The position numbers were made by a program, and so were the translations under genes. A stretch of 64,000 nt of DNA from Clostridiales bacterium NK3B98 (GTDB lineage: Bacteria > Bacillota > Clostridia > Oscillospirales > Oscillospiraceae), in NCBI GenBank assembly GCA_000421005.1, contig ATWA01000004.1:42403-106402 (forward strand), given 5' to 3'. The notes beneath the pieces were generated by a model. It worked only from the letters and a program-made list of their open reading frames with translations, had not been told where the DNA came from and ran no database searches. Of the stretch, positions 14,621 through 23,229 are shown in pieces. Position 1 is the stretch's first letter; the number at the start of each line of letters is the position of its first letter.

Positions 14621-15661
14621 ATGTGGAAGAAAGCAGCGCACCAGACGGTGCATATTGTCTGCTTCCTGCTGGGGCTGGCTTTGATGCTTCAGGCATTGGG
14701 CAGATTATATGCCCCCCGTAAAATGAAAAAGTGGTACGGTTTTGACGAACCCTTTGCCCGGGCCTTTGTGGCGGAGCCGGAGGGCACCGTAGACGTCTTT
14801 TTTGTTGGCAGCAGCCTGTTTTATGCAGGCGTGTCTCCGATGGAGCTGTGGGAAAACTACGGCATCACCTCCTTCGACGTCGCCACCGGTGCACAGCGTC
14901 TGTACCGTACCGCAATTTATGTGGACGAGATTATTCGCACCCAGCATCCCAAGCTGATTGTGCTGGACGGCTATGTGGCGCTGGAGAAGATGGACTTGGA
15001 CAAAGCGGTTTATTTTGAGGGTGTGCGCTATTTCCCTCTGTTCTTCTGGCACAACAACTGGAGATATTACGATCTGGATGACCTGAAAACCCCTCCGGTT
15101 TACAACAGACGAGAGGTGCGGAAGGGCTATCGCCCACTCCGGGATGTTGAGAAGGTGGAGGCAGATGGATACATGGAAGAGGAAGAGGAAGAGGATTCCT
15201 TCGTCGGCATCCGCCTGTCCAACCTGTTCTACCTGGAACGGATTCGCTGGCAGTGTAAGCTGGCAGGGGTTCCCCTCATGTTTCTCACCACCCCCTCTCC
15301 CTATAACTGGGATGACAAGCACTGTCAGGAGCTGCAAGCCTATGCGGATGCGGTGGGAATTCCCAATCTGGATATGAACCTGCTGACGGAGGAACTGAAT
15401 ATTGACTTTTCCGTAGATTACCGGGACGAGGGCGACCACCTGAACGTCACCGGTGCCACTAAGGCTACTGCATATCTGGGGGACTATCTGATGGAGCAGT
15501 TCCATCTCGTTGACCACCGGGGGGACGAGGCCTATTGGAGCTGGGAGGAAAGCCTGCCCAAGTACCATCAGTACATGGCTGAGCTGAAGCCGGCAAAGAG
15601 CAATGGGACAGATGAAGCGTCCGGCAGTCCGGGCGGAGGATTGGAAAAACTGCCCGAATGA
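14621..15661 (+). CDS. SGNH-hydrolase-like (DltD-type) membrane protein, copy 3
   Basis: This 346-residue paralogue has the anchor 'VHIVCFLLGLALMLQ', nucleophile block 'FFVGSSLFYAG' (63-65) and C-terminal block 'YRDEGDHLNVTG'. It differs from its sisters by an acidic run of seven glutamates in the middle ('MEEEEEEDSF') and a 30-residue hydrophilic tail rich in Pro, Gly and Ser. The 17-base gap after copy 2 and the tight link to copy 4 place it in the same operon. Confidence 0.87.
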   Translation: MWKKAAHQTVHIVCFLLGLALMLQALGRLYAPRKMKKWYGFDEPFARAFVAEPEGTVDVFFVGSSLFYAGVSPMELWENYGITSFDVATGAQRLYRTAIYVDEIIRTQHPKLIVLDGYVALEKMDLDKAVYFEGVRYFPLFFWHNNWRYYDLDDLKTPPVYNRREVRKGYRPLRDVEKVEADGYMEEEEEEDSFVGIRLSNLFYLERIRWQCKLAGVPLMFLTTPSPYNWDDKHCQELQAYADAVGIPNLDMNLLTEELNIDFSVDYRDEGDHLNVTGATKATAYLGDYLMEQFHLVDHRGDEAYWSWEESLPKYHQYMAELKPAKSNGTDEASGSPGGGLEKLPE

Positions 15662-15690
15662 AAAACAGAACAAGGAGGACAACATCACCC

Positions 15691-16641
15691 GTGGTGAGTA
15701 AAATGAGGAAGCAGGTAATCAGAGTTGCGTGTTTTTTGTTGGGACTGGCAATACTGCTGCAAGGGCTGGGGTGGCTGTACCGCCCACGGAACAACGACAA
15801 CGCAGGCGGTACGCTGTTGGAAAGTGCAAAGGGCTATCTGAGCGAACCTGCGGACAGCATTGATGTGTTTTTTGTAGGCAGCAGCGAGTTTTACAGAGGC
15901 GTTTGCCCCATGCGTATCTGGGACGAGGCGGGTATCACCACATATGATATGGCCAGCAGTTCTCAGCGGCTGTATCAGTCCACGCTCTATATACAGGAAA
16001 TTCTGGAAACCCATCATCCCAAGCTGATTGTAGTGGACGCCTATACGGTGATCAGACGCGACGAGGTCGACCCTTCCCTCTTTTACGATTTGTGCGGCAT
16101 CTTCCCTCTGCTGGATTATCACGGAAACTGGAAGCTGTTTGGCCCCCAGGAGCTGATGTCCCCTGTGGCATACACCAATCATGTTGCCGCAAAGGGCTTT
16201 CGTCCAAGAGCCAAGGCCGTCAAGGCAAACACCAAAAGGTATATGCGCAAGTCGGCAAACAGCACCCCTTTCGGCTGGGCGAAGCAGGGTTATATGCGCC
16301 GCATTGAGGCCATGTGCAAGAAAGCGGGGACAGAGCTGCTGATTATGGCTGTTCCGAGCACTGTCAACTGGAATTACAACCGCCATAACGCAATTCAGAC
16401 CTATGCAGACAAAAGGGGAATCCCCTTTCTGGATCTGAACACGGTGGTGGACGAGGTGGGAATTGATCCTGCCACTGACTATATGGATGGCGGCGACCAC
16501 CTGAATGGTCCCGGCGCAAAAAAAGTGTCCATCTATCTGGCTCACTATCTGAAAGAACAGTACGGCTTTGCAGATCACAGAGATGATCCCGCTTATGCCA
16601 GTTGGCAGGCGGACTATGACAGTCTCTACGCCAATGAATAG
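15691..16641 (+). CDS. SGNH-hydrolase-like (DltD-type) membrane protein, copy 4
   Basis: This 316-residue paralogue has anchor 'IRVACFLLGLAILLQGL', nucleophile block 'FFVGSSEFYRG' and C-terminal block 'YMDGGDHLNGPG'. I chose GTG 15691 because AAGGAGG (15672-15678) precedes it and because this start puts both the anchor cysteine (14) and the Gly-Ser-Ser block (63-65) at the positions they hold in the sister copies. An ATG at 15658 that overlaps the previous stop is the alternative. It is the last gene before the terminator at 16654. Confidence 0.85.
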   Translation: MVSKMRKQVIRVACFLLGLAILLQGLGWLYRPRNNDNAGGTLLESAKGYLSEPADSIDVFFVGSSEFYRGVCPMRIWDEAGITTYDMASSSQRLYQSTLYIQEILETHHPKLIVVDAYTVIRRDEVDPSLFYDLCGIFPLLDYHGNWKLFGPQELMSPVAYTNHVAAKGFRPRAKAVKANTKRYMRKSANSTPFGWAKQGYMRRIEAMCKKAGTELLIMAVPSTVNWNYNRHNAIQTYADKRGIPFLDLNTVVDEVGIDPATDYMDGGDHLNGPGAKKVSIYLAHYLKEQYGFADHRDDPAYASWQADYDSLYANE

Positions 16642-16653
16642 AGCAATCCATCA

Positions 16654-16681
16654 CCGCGACGGCATAGATTTGCCGTCGCGG
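16654..16681 (+). terminator. Terminator of the dlt-like operon
   Basis: CCGCGACGGCA (16654-16664) pairs perfectly with TGCCGTCGCGG (16671-16681) and is followed by TCATTTTA. It separates the operon from the symporter gene, which has its own promoter. Confidence 0.85.
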
Positions 16682-16692
16682 TCATTTTACCG

Positions 16693-16721
16693 TAGACAAA
16701 TGGCAATTTTTCGCATAAAAT
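16693..16721 (+). promoter_or_regulatory. Sigma-A promoter of the sodium symporter gene
   Basis: TAGACA (16693-16698), a 17-base spacer and TAAAAT (16716-16721). A short out-of-frame ATG at 16741 with its own AAGGAAGG site precedes the real start, so a small leader reading frame is possible. Confidence 0.6.
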
Positions 16722-16786
16722 AAGGAAGGAGCGCGGACACATGAACCAAAGTGTTCCATTCCCGGCTCTGGACAGGAGAGAAAACA

Positions 16787-18139
16787 ATGAAAAGAGAAAA
16801 CTTCCAATCCCGGCTGGGCTTCATCCTGGTCAGCGCAGGCTGCGCCATCGGCATCGGAAATGTGTGGAAATTTCCCTATGTGACCGGCTTGTACGGCGGC
16901 GGCGTGTTTGTGCTGTTTTACCTGCTGTTTCTGGTCATCATGGGCGTTCCGGTGCTGACCATGGAACTGGCGGTGGGGCGTGCCAGTAAGCGCAGCGCCG
17001 TTGAGGGCTACCGGGCACTGGAGCCTGCGGGCAGTAAATGGCATATTCACGGCTGGTTTGCCGTGTTGGGCTGCTACCTGCTGATGATGTACTATACCAC
17101 CGTCTCCGGCTGGATGCTGGGCTACTTTGTCAAGTTCCTCACCGGCACCTTCACCGGGCTGCAGGGCGACGCCGTGGACGGGGTATTTGGTGCCATGCTG
17201 GGCAACCCCGGTGAGATGGCTCTCTGGATGGCGATTACCGTCATCGCCGGGTTCTTTGTATGCAGCTTCGGTCTGCAAAAGGGTCTGGAGCGGGTGACCA
17301 AGTGGATGATGCTGGGGCTTTTGTGCCTGATTGTGGTGCTGGCGGTTCACAGCCTCACCCTTCCCGGCGCTGGCGAGGGGGTGGCCTTCTACCTGCTGCC
17401 CAACTGGGGACGTGCCATGGAGAGCGGCATTGGCTCGGTGATTACCGGAGCCATGAATCAGGCCTTCTTCACCCTCAGCCTTGGCGTAGGTGCCATGGAA
17501 ATCTTCGGCAGCTACATGAGCCGGGAGCATACCCTCACCGGCGAGTCGGTGCGTATCTGCGCGCTGGACACCTTCGTGGCGGTGCTGGCAGGTCTGATTA
17601 TCTTCCCTGCCTGCTTCAGCTACAATGTCCAGCCGGACGCAGGCCCTGCCCTGATCTTTATGACCCTGCCCAAAATCTTTGTGAACATGGCAGGCGGTCG
17701 GCTGTGGGGCACCCTGTTCTTCCTGTTTATGACCTTTGCCAGCTTCTCCACCGTGTTGGCGGTGTTTGAGAACCTGCTGTCCTCCTGCATGGACAACTTC
17801 GGCTGGAGCCGTGCCAAGGCAGTGGTCATCAATCTGGTGTTCATTCTGGTGGCCAGCCTGCCCTGCGTGTTTGGCTACAACATCTGGAGCGATCTCCACA
17901 TCATCGGTCCACGGGACGTGCTGGACAGCGAGGACTTTATCGTGTCCAACCTGCTGCTGCCCATCGGTTCTCTGGTTTACCTGTTGTTCTGCGTCACCCG
18001 GTGGGGCTGGGGCTTTGACAAGTATCTGGCCGAGGCCAACGATGGCAAGGGACTGAAAATGTCCCCGGCGCTGAAGCCTTACCTCCAATTCGTGCTGCCC
18101 ATTCTGATTCTGGTCATTCTGGTTCAGGGGCTGCTGTAA
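16787..18139 (+). CDS. Sodium-dependent amino-acid transporter (NSS/SNF family)
   Basis: This 450-residue polytopic protein begins with the family signature 'FILVSAGCAIGIGNVWKFPY', where the unwound part of helix 1 binds sodium and substrate, and continues 'GGGVFVLFYLLFL'. Bacterial LeuT-like members take up amino acids with sodium. ATG 16787 is chosen because AGGAG lies 9 bases before it and the family N-terminus starts there; GTG 16751 is an alternative. Its place just after the dlt-like operon makes supply of the attached amino acid possible, but this is inference. Confidence 0.92.
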   Translation: MKRENFQSRLGFILVSAGCAIGIGNVWKFPYVTGLYGGGVFVLFYLLFLVIMGVPVLTMELAVGRASKRSAVEGYRALEPAGSKWHIHGWFAVLGCYLLMMYYTTVSGWMLGYFVKFLTGTFTGLQGDAVDGVFGAMLGNPGEMALWMAITVIAGFFVCSFGLQKGLERVTKWMMLGLLCLIVVLAVHSLTLPGAGEGVAFYLLPNWGRAMESGIGSVITGAMNQAFFTLSLGVGAMEIFGSYMSREHTLTGESVRICALDTFVAVLAGLIIFPACFSYNVQPDAGPALIFMTLPKIFVNMAGGRLWGTLFFLFMTFASFSTVLAVFENLLSSCMDNFGWSRAKAVVINLVFILVASLPCVFGYNIWSDLHIIGPRDVLDSEDFIVSNLLLPIGSLVYLLFCVTRWGWGFDKYLAEANDGKGLKMSPALKPYLQFVLPILILVILVQGLL

Positions 18140-18153
18140 GAGAACAAAAAATC

Positions 18154-18184
18154 AGGGGCTGTCCGTTGGGACAGTCCCTTTTTG
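18154..18184 (+). terminator. Terminator 1 after the symporter gene
   Basis: AGGGGCTGTCC (18154-18164) pairs with GGACAGTCCCT (18169-18179) with one mismatch and is followed by a T-run. Confidence 0.85.
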
Positions 18185-18189
18185 CTGTG

Positions 18190-18223
18190 AACCGCCTCCG
18201 GTCAATGACCGGAGGCGGTTTTT
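18190..18223. terminator. Terminator 2, shared by convergent genes
   Basis: AACCGCCTCCGGTCA (18190-18204) pairs perfectly with TGACCGGAGGCGGTT (18206-18220), followed by TTT. It lies between the symporter gene and the end of the parvulin-like lipoprotein gene. Confidence 0.85.
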
Positions 18224-18244
18224 GGGTTTTGATACGGTGAGAAG

Positions 18245-19564
18245 TCAGGGCTGCACTACCCCAGCCTGCTCATTCTCCGTCTGGTCGGCTTCTTCCGCCT
18301 CTTCTGCGGGTTCTGCCTCCTCCATGACCTCAGCTTCTTCCTCAGCAGCAGCCTGCTCCTGTGCGGACATCTCTCCGGCTACGGCAGCCTGAACGGTGTC
18401 AATTTTGCCCAGCACAGAAATCATGTCCAGCTCGTCCAGCGCGGGGACTGTGGTGGCGCTGCTCTGGCTGAGCCACTCCTCCATCTTGGCGTTGTACATC
18501 TCGGAGAGATAGTTGGAGCGCACCTGAGTGAGATCCGGCTCCAGACGGAGCAATACGAAATAGCCGTATCCGGTCTCGTCAGTAAGGCCGATTTCGCCAG
18601 TCTTCATGGTGGCCAGCTTCTCCCGGAAACCCTCTACCAGAGAGCTTTCCTCATCAAAGGAGAAGGGCTCGGTGTTGCCGTCGGCGTTATACTCCGCCTG
18701 AAGCTCCGCAAACTTGGTGAGCAGCGGCTCGCCAGAGAGGTCCTTCATCTGGTCATACAGCTCCTGTGCCTGCTTCTGTTGCGCCTGCTTGCCCTCGGTG
18801 TCGCCTTCCTCCAGATCGTCGGTACGCAGGAGGATATAGCGGCAGGTGTAGAAGCCGTGCTGGTCGGCGAAATCAGCAAGTGTTTCATCGGTGGGTGCTT
18901 CCACACCGTTTTCACCGTAGTAGTAGTCGTTCACCTGAGTGGCAAACATAGAGGCACGGGTGGCATAGTCAATATCCTTGATGCTGCTGGTATAGAACAG
19001 GGCTGCGGTGTCGTCGATATAGTCAGACAGCTCCGCAAGCTGCTGCTCCTGCTCCTGGGTGAGCTTCAGCTTCAACTCCTGTCCCTTGTTCAGCAGCAGC
19101 ACATGACGCTGCACGTCCTCCTTGGCCAGAGAGCACATATAGTCCGCCATGGTAGTCTCCCCATCCTCCATGGTCTGGGTCAGATCCAGCGTCAGACCGT
19201 AGTTGGCGTACATGCTGCTGGCCTGATAATACTGGAAGGAAAGCATATAGAAGAACACGCCGGCGGTGATATCCACACCGTCCACCGTCATCACCACGTC
19301 GTCCATATGGATGGCGCCGTCGGTGACATAGGCCACCACATCGCTGCGCATCTCATCGGTGAGGGCGGGAGCTTCCTCCGCCGCTTCCTCAGCTCCATCG
19401 GTATTCTCTGCTGTTTCTGCTGCTTCGGCAGTGCCCTCGGCCTGCTCTGTCTGGGCAGTCTCGTCAGCGGCGGTATCCCCGTCGCTCTGCTGTGCGCCGC
19501 CGCAGGCCGCCAGCGACAGCAGCATGGCAAAGGCCAGCAGAAGCGCCAGAATTCTCTTGTTCAT
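18245..19564 (-). CDS. Parvulin/PrsA-like lipoprotein
   Basis: This 439-residue protein starts with a lipoprotein signal ('ALLLAFAMLLSLAACGG', lipobox LAAC). Then come an acidic Glu/Thr/Ala linker, a SurA/PrsA-type N-terminal region ('GVDITAGVFFYMLSFQYY') and a parvulin-like segment at about 235-345 ('GFYTCRYILLRTDDL', 'MKTGEIGLTDETGYGYFVLL'). PrsA-type proteins fold secreted proteins on the outer face of the membrane. The C-terminus is a strongly acidic tail ('EEAEVMEEAEPAEEAEEADQ'). Key parvulin active-site residues are not clearly conserved, so it may be a non-catalytic chaperone. It has its own promoter with an 18-bp palindrome. Confidence 0.8.
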   Translation of the reverse strand: MNKRILALLLAFAMLLSLAACGGAQQSDGDTAADETAQTEQAEGTAEAAETAENTDGAEEAAEEAPALTDEMRSDVVAYVTDGAIHMDDVVMTVDGVDITAGVFFYMLSFQYYQASSMYANYGLTLDLTQTMEDGETTMADYMCSLAKEDVQRHVLLLNKGQELKLKLTQEQEQQLAELSDYIDDTAALFYTSSIKDIDYATRASMFATQVNDYYYGENGVEAPTDETLADFADQHGFYTCRYILLRTDDLEEGDTEGKQAQQKQAQELYDQMKDLSGEPLLTKFAELQAEYNADGNTEPFSFDEESSLVEGFREKLATMKTGEIGLTDETGYGYFVLLRLEPDLTQVRSNYLSEMYNAKMEEWLSQSSATTVPALDELDMISVLGKIDTVQAAVAGEMSAQEQAAAEEEAEVMEEAEPAEEAEEADQTENEQAGVVQP

Positions 19565-19626
19565 TGCATAACGTCCTTTCTGTGTTCAGTTGGGTGCAGC
19601 AGCCTCCGCTGCGCCGCATAAGAGCC

Positions 19627-19655
19627 ATTTTAGCAGAGGTGAACAGAAAACACAA
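19627..19655 (-). promoter_or_regulatory. Sigma-A promoter of the parvulin-like lipoprotein gene
   Basis: On the minus strand TTGTGT (19655-19650), a 17-base spacer and TAAAAT (19632-19627). The -35 box lies inside a perfect palindrome at 19650-19667. Confidence 0.65.
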
Positions 19656-19667
19656 TGATCATTGTGT
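19650..19667. promoter_or_regulatory. Perfect 18-bp palindrome over a -35 box
   Basis: ACACAATGATCATTGTGT is its own reverse complement. It covers the -35 element of the lipoprotein gene and ends 3 bases from the mfd stop codon. A repressor site is the likely meaning; a short hairpin at the mfd mRNA end is the alternative. Confidence 0.5.
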
Positions 19668-19670
19668 GAA

Positions 19671-22600
19671 TTATCCCTTCTCTCTGCTGCGAATCTTGCC
19701 ATATTCTGCCACCAGCCGTTCCGACCAGAGCAGCGGGTTCTCTCCGGGGCGCAGCCGCAGGGTAAGCACGATCTTGTCCCCGGGGGCGAACAGCAGCCGG
19801 GAGCGGAACACATTCACCCCGCACAGCCGGGACACGCCGGGCAGGTCTACTTCCTTCATAGTAAAGAGTATGTTGCACCCCTTCTGGCTGATGTCGGTAA
19901 ACCCGGCGGCTGCGGCGTTGGAGCGCAGCAGAGCAATGGCAATCAGGCTGTTCACCGGCTTGGGCGGCTCCCCATAGCGGTCAATCAGCTCGTCGGTCAT
20001 ATCATCTGCGTCCTCCTGGGTGCGGATACGGGCAATGCGTCGATAGAGATCCATCCGCTGCTCCGAAGAAGACACATAGTATTCGGGGATATTGGCAGAA
20101 ATGCTGAGGTCGGCGGTGACCTCCTCGGTGCGCTGGGCGGTCTCTCCCCATTCCTCCAAAACCGCCTCCTCCAGCAGCTTCAGGTACATATCGTAGCCCA
20201 CGCTCATCATAAATCCGGACTGCTCCGCCCCCAGCAGGTTGCCAGCACCCCGGATCTCCAGATCCCGCATGGCGATTTTAAAGCCTGCCCCGAACTCGGC
20301 AAACTCCCGCACGGCGGAGAGGCGCTTGGAGGCGATGTCGGACAGCTCCTTGCCCCGGCGGAAGGTGAGATAGGCAAACGCCCGGCGGGCGGAGCGCCCC
20401 ACCCGTCCCCGAATCTGATGAAGCTGGGCAAGTCCCATCTTGTCCGCATCCTCGATAATCAGGGTGTTAACGTTGGGAATGTCAATGCCTGTCTCAATGA
20501 TGGTGGTACAGACCAGCACCTGCACCTCTCCCTGAATCACCCGGGTCATAACGGCGTGAAGCTGTTCCTCGGTCATTTTGCCGTGGGCGATGTCCACCGT
20601 CACGTCCTCCCCTAACAGGTCGCTGATGCGAAGGGCGGTGGCGGCGATGGTCTCCACCCGGTTGTGGAGGTAGTACACCTGCCCGCCCCGGCCGATTTCC
20701 CGGTTCATGGCATCTGCCAGCATTCCCCAGTTGTGTTCCATCACATAGGTCTGCACCGGCTGCCGGTCCAGCGGCGGCTCCTCCAGCGTAGACATATCCC
20801 GCAGCCCGGACAGGGCCATATTCATGGTCCGGGGAATGGGGGTGGCGGAGAGGGTGAGCACGTCCACCTGCTGGAACCGCTCCTTCAGCCGTTCCTTCTG
20901 TCCCACGCCGAAGCGCTGTTCCTCGTCCACCACCAGCAGCCCCAGATCGTGGAACACAATGTCCTTGGAAAATAGCCGATGGGTGCCGATGAGCACGTCC
21001 ACCAGTCCCTTTTCCAAATCTGCCAGAATCCGTTTCATCTGCTGAGGGGTCTGGAACCGGCTGACCACGGCAATTTTCACCGGGAAGCCCTGAAACCGCT
21101 GCACAGCGGTCTGGTAGTGCTGATTGGCCAGCACGGTGGTGGGGGCGAGAATGGCCGCCTGCTTGCCCTCCAAGACGCACTTCATCACCGCCCGGAGGGC
21201 TACCTCGGTTTTGCCGTAGCCCACGTCGCCGCAGAGCAGGCGGTCCATGGGCACCGGCTTTTCCATGTCCCCCTTGATCTCACGGACACAGCGGAGCTGA
21301 TCCTCCGTCTCCTGATACTCAAACTTGTCCTCAAATTCCTGCTGCCACGGGTCGTCCGGGTGAAAGGCGTAGCCCGGCTGGCGCTGGCGCTGGGCGTAGA
21401 GCTGAATGAGCTGCTTTGCCATCTCCTTTGTGGCTTTTTTCGCCTTGCTTTTCGCCTTGGCCCACTCAGTGCCTCCCAGCTTGGAGAGCTTGGTGCGCTG
21501 GTTGGCGTCCTCGCCGCCGCCGATGTACTTGCTCACCATATCCAACTGAGTGGCAGGGACATAGAGGGTATCCGACCCGGAATAGGCCAGCTTGATATAG
21601 TCCTTGTCCGCACCGTCCACCCGCATGGTCACCAGCTCCACAAAGCGTCCGATGCCGTGGGTCTCGTGTACCACCAAATCGCCTACGGAGAGGTCGGTGA
21701 AGCTCTCCAGCTTCTGGCGGTTGGTGGCCTTGGCGTCCTTGCCCTTCCGTTCCTGACGGCGCACCTGCGCCGCTCCCTCGGTGAGCACCGCAAAGCCGGG
21801 ATACTCCATGCCGGCGGACAGCCCGCCTATGGCAAGGAAGGTCTCTCCCGGCTGGGGGAGCTGCTGCAAATCCAGATCCAGCGTCACCGGGAATCCGTTT
21901 TCCTCCAGCATGGTGCGAAGCGCCTTGATCCGCCCCTGGGTGGCACAGAGCACCACCGCAGCCATACCGTCCCGGCGGTAGTGCTGCAGGTCAGACAGGG
22001 CGGTTTCCAGACTGGCACCGAAGGAGGGAAGCTGCTTGCAGGGCAGGCTGAACCGTGCCACCGGATCCACGGGACACTGGGCGGTGACAAAGGTATCCAG
22101 ATAGATGGCGGGATAGTTCCGGGTGAGGTGCCGGGCGAAGGGCTTCCAGTCGGAGGCCAGCTTCAACACGCCGGGGCGCAGCACCCCCGCCCCGGTGAGG
22201 GCATCCGTATCCTCGGTGAGCCGCCAGAGATAGTGCTCCCCGGCGCTGAGGCATTTGCCGCACTCCGCCCACAAGATCAGGGCAAATTCCGGCAGATAGT
22301 CCATGCCGCAGGCAAACTCCGGATAGATCAGATCCAGATACCGGTCAGCGGCGGCAAAGGAGTGAAGCTGAGAGAGCAGCTCGCTGTCGTGCCGCAGGGT
22401 TTCCAGCAGCGTTTTAGACTGCTCGCCTTTGGATTTTTGCAGGCTATGGATGGCTCGCTCTACCTGCTCCACCAGTCCCAGTGTCCCGCCGGGGGCAAGG
22501 GTGGGCAGCACCTCGGCGGCAGGCAGCACCTCCGCCGACTTCACATTTCCGGTGCGCCGCTGGGTGGCGGGGTCAAAGGAGCCAAGGGCATCCACCTCGT

Positions 22601-23189
22601 CCCCCCAGAACTCCGCACGGACGGGAGCGTCCAGATTGGGGGGGTATACGTCCAAAATACCCCCTCGAAGGGCAAACTGTCCCGGTCCCTCCACCTGTTC
22701 GCAGCGGACATATCCCGCCGCTGTGAGCCGGGCAGGGAGCTGCTGCAAATCCATCTCCGCCCCGGGGGACAGAGTAAAGGCGCTGGACTCCATCAACGCC
22801 GGGGGCATGGTGCGCTGCATCAGTCCCTCTACGGTGGCGATGAGAAAACGCCACTCCCCCCGGCGCAGGGCGTGAAAGACCTTAATGCGCCGATGCTCCC
22901 ACTGATGGGAGGTGGTGGCATCGTGAAAGGTAAACTCCCGCCCTGCCAGCAGCAGAGGGGTCTCCCCGGTAAAGGCGGTCAGATCCCCGGCGAGGCGCTT
23001 GCCCTCGTTCTCGTCCGGTACCAGCAGCACCACGGGCGCATCCAGCTTTTGCTGCAGCGCCGCCGCTGCGTGAGCCCGATGGACGGGGGACAGCCCGGAC
23101 AGGGCAATGGGAGAGCGGCCTGCGTCCAGCTGGGCGCAGACCTCCTCCATCTCCGGCAGGCGGGAGAGTATGGTTGTCAATTGCTTCAT
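19671..23189 (-). CDS. mfd: Transcription-repair coupling factor
   Basis: This 1172-residue protein has the full Mfd plan: UvrB-homology N-terminus ('DVYPPNLDAPVRAEFWGDEV'), the RNA-polymerase-interacting domain starting 'SVGDLVVHETHGIGRFVEL', and the RecG-like translocase with Walker A 'LLCGDVGYGKTEVALRA' and 'VVDEEQRFG'. A C-terminal TRCF domain ends the protein. It removes RNA polymerase stalled at DNA damage and recruits UvrA. It lies 40 bases after pth on the same strand, so it is probably co-transcribed from the prs promoter. Confidence 0.97.
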   Translation of the reverse strand: MKQLTTILSRLPEMEEVCAQLDAGRSPIALSGLSPVHRAHAAAALQQKLDAPVVLLVPDENEGKRLAGDLTAFTGETPLLLAGREFTFHDATTSHQWEHRRIKVFHALRRGEWRFLIATVEGLMQRTMPPALMESSAFTLSPGAEMDLQQLPARLTAAGYVRCEQVEGPGQFALRGGILDVYPPNLDAPVRAEFWGDEVDALGSFDPATQRRTGNVKSAEVLPAAEVLPTLAPGGTLGLVEQVERAIHSLQKSKGEQSKTLLETLRHDSELLSQLHSFAAADRYLDLIYPEFACGMDYLPEFALILWAECGKCLSAGEHYLWRLTEDTDALTGAGVLRPGVLKLASDWKPFARHLTRNYPAIYLDTFVTAQCPVDPVARFSLPCKQLPSFGASLETALSDLQHYRRDGMAAVVLCATQGRIKALRTMLEENGFPVTLDLDLQQLPQPGETFLAIGGLSAGMEYPGFAVLTEGAAQVRRQERKGKDAKATNRQKLESFTDLSVGDLVVHETHGIGRFVELVTMRVDGADKDYIKLAYSGSDTLYVPATQLDMVSKYIGGGEDANQRTKLSKLGGTEWAKAKSKAKKATKEMAKQLIQLYAQRQRQPGYAFHPDDPWQQEFEDKFEYQETEDQLRCVREIKGDMEKPVPMDRLLCGDVGYGKTEVALRAVMKCVLEGKQAAILAPTTVLANQHYQTAVQRFQGFPVKIAVVSRFQTPQQMKRILADLEKGLVDVLIGTHRLFSKDIVFHDLGLLVVDEEQRFGVGQKERLKERFQQVDVLTLSATPIPRTMNMALSGLRDMSTLEEPPLDRQPVQTYVMEHNWGMLADAMNREIGRGGQVYYLHNRVETIAATALRISDLLGEDVTVDIAHGKMTEEQLHAVMTRVIQGEVQVLVCTTIIETGIDIPNVNTLIIEDADKMGLAQLHQIRGRVGRSARRAFAYLTFRRGKELSDIASKRLSAVREFAEFGAGFKIAMRDLEIRGAGNLLGAEQSGFMMSVGYDMYLKLLEEAVLEEWGETAQRTEEVTADLSISANIPEYYVSSSEQRMDLYRRIARIRTQEDADDMTDELIDRYGEPPKPVNSLIAIALLRSNAAAAGFTDISQKGCNILFTMKEVDLPGVSRLCGVNVFRSRLLFAPGDKIVLTLRLRPGENPLLWSERLVAEYGKIRSREKG

Positions 23190-23229
23190 AAAAACACCCT
23201 TGGGAATGGAACCATGATGGATTTCTCAC

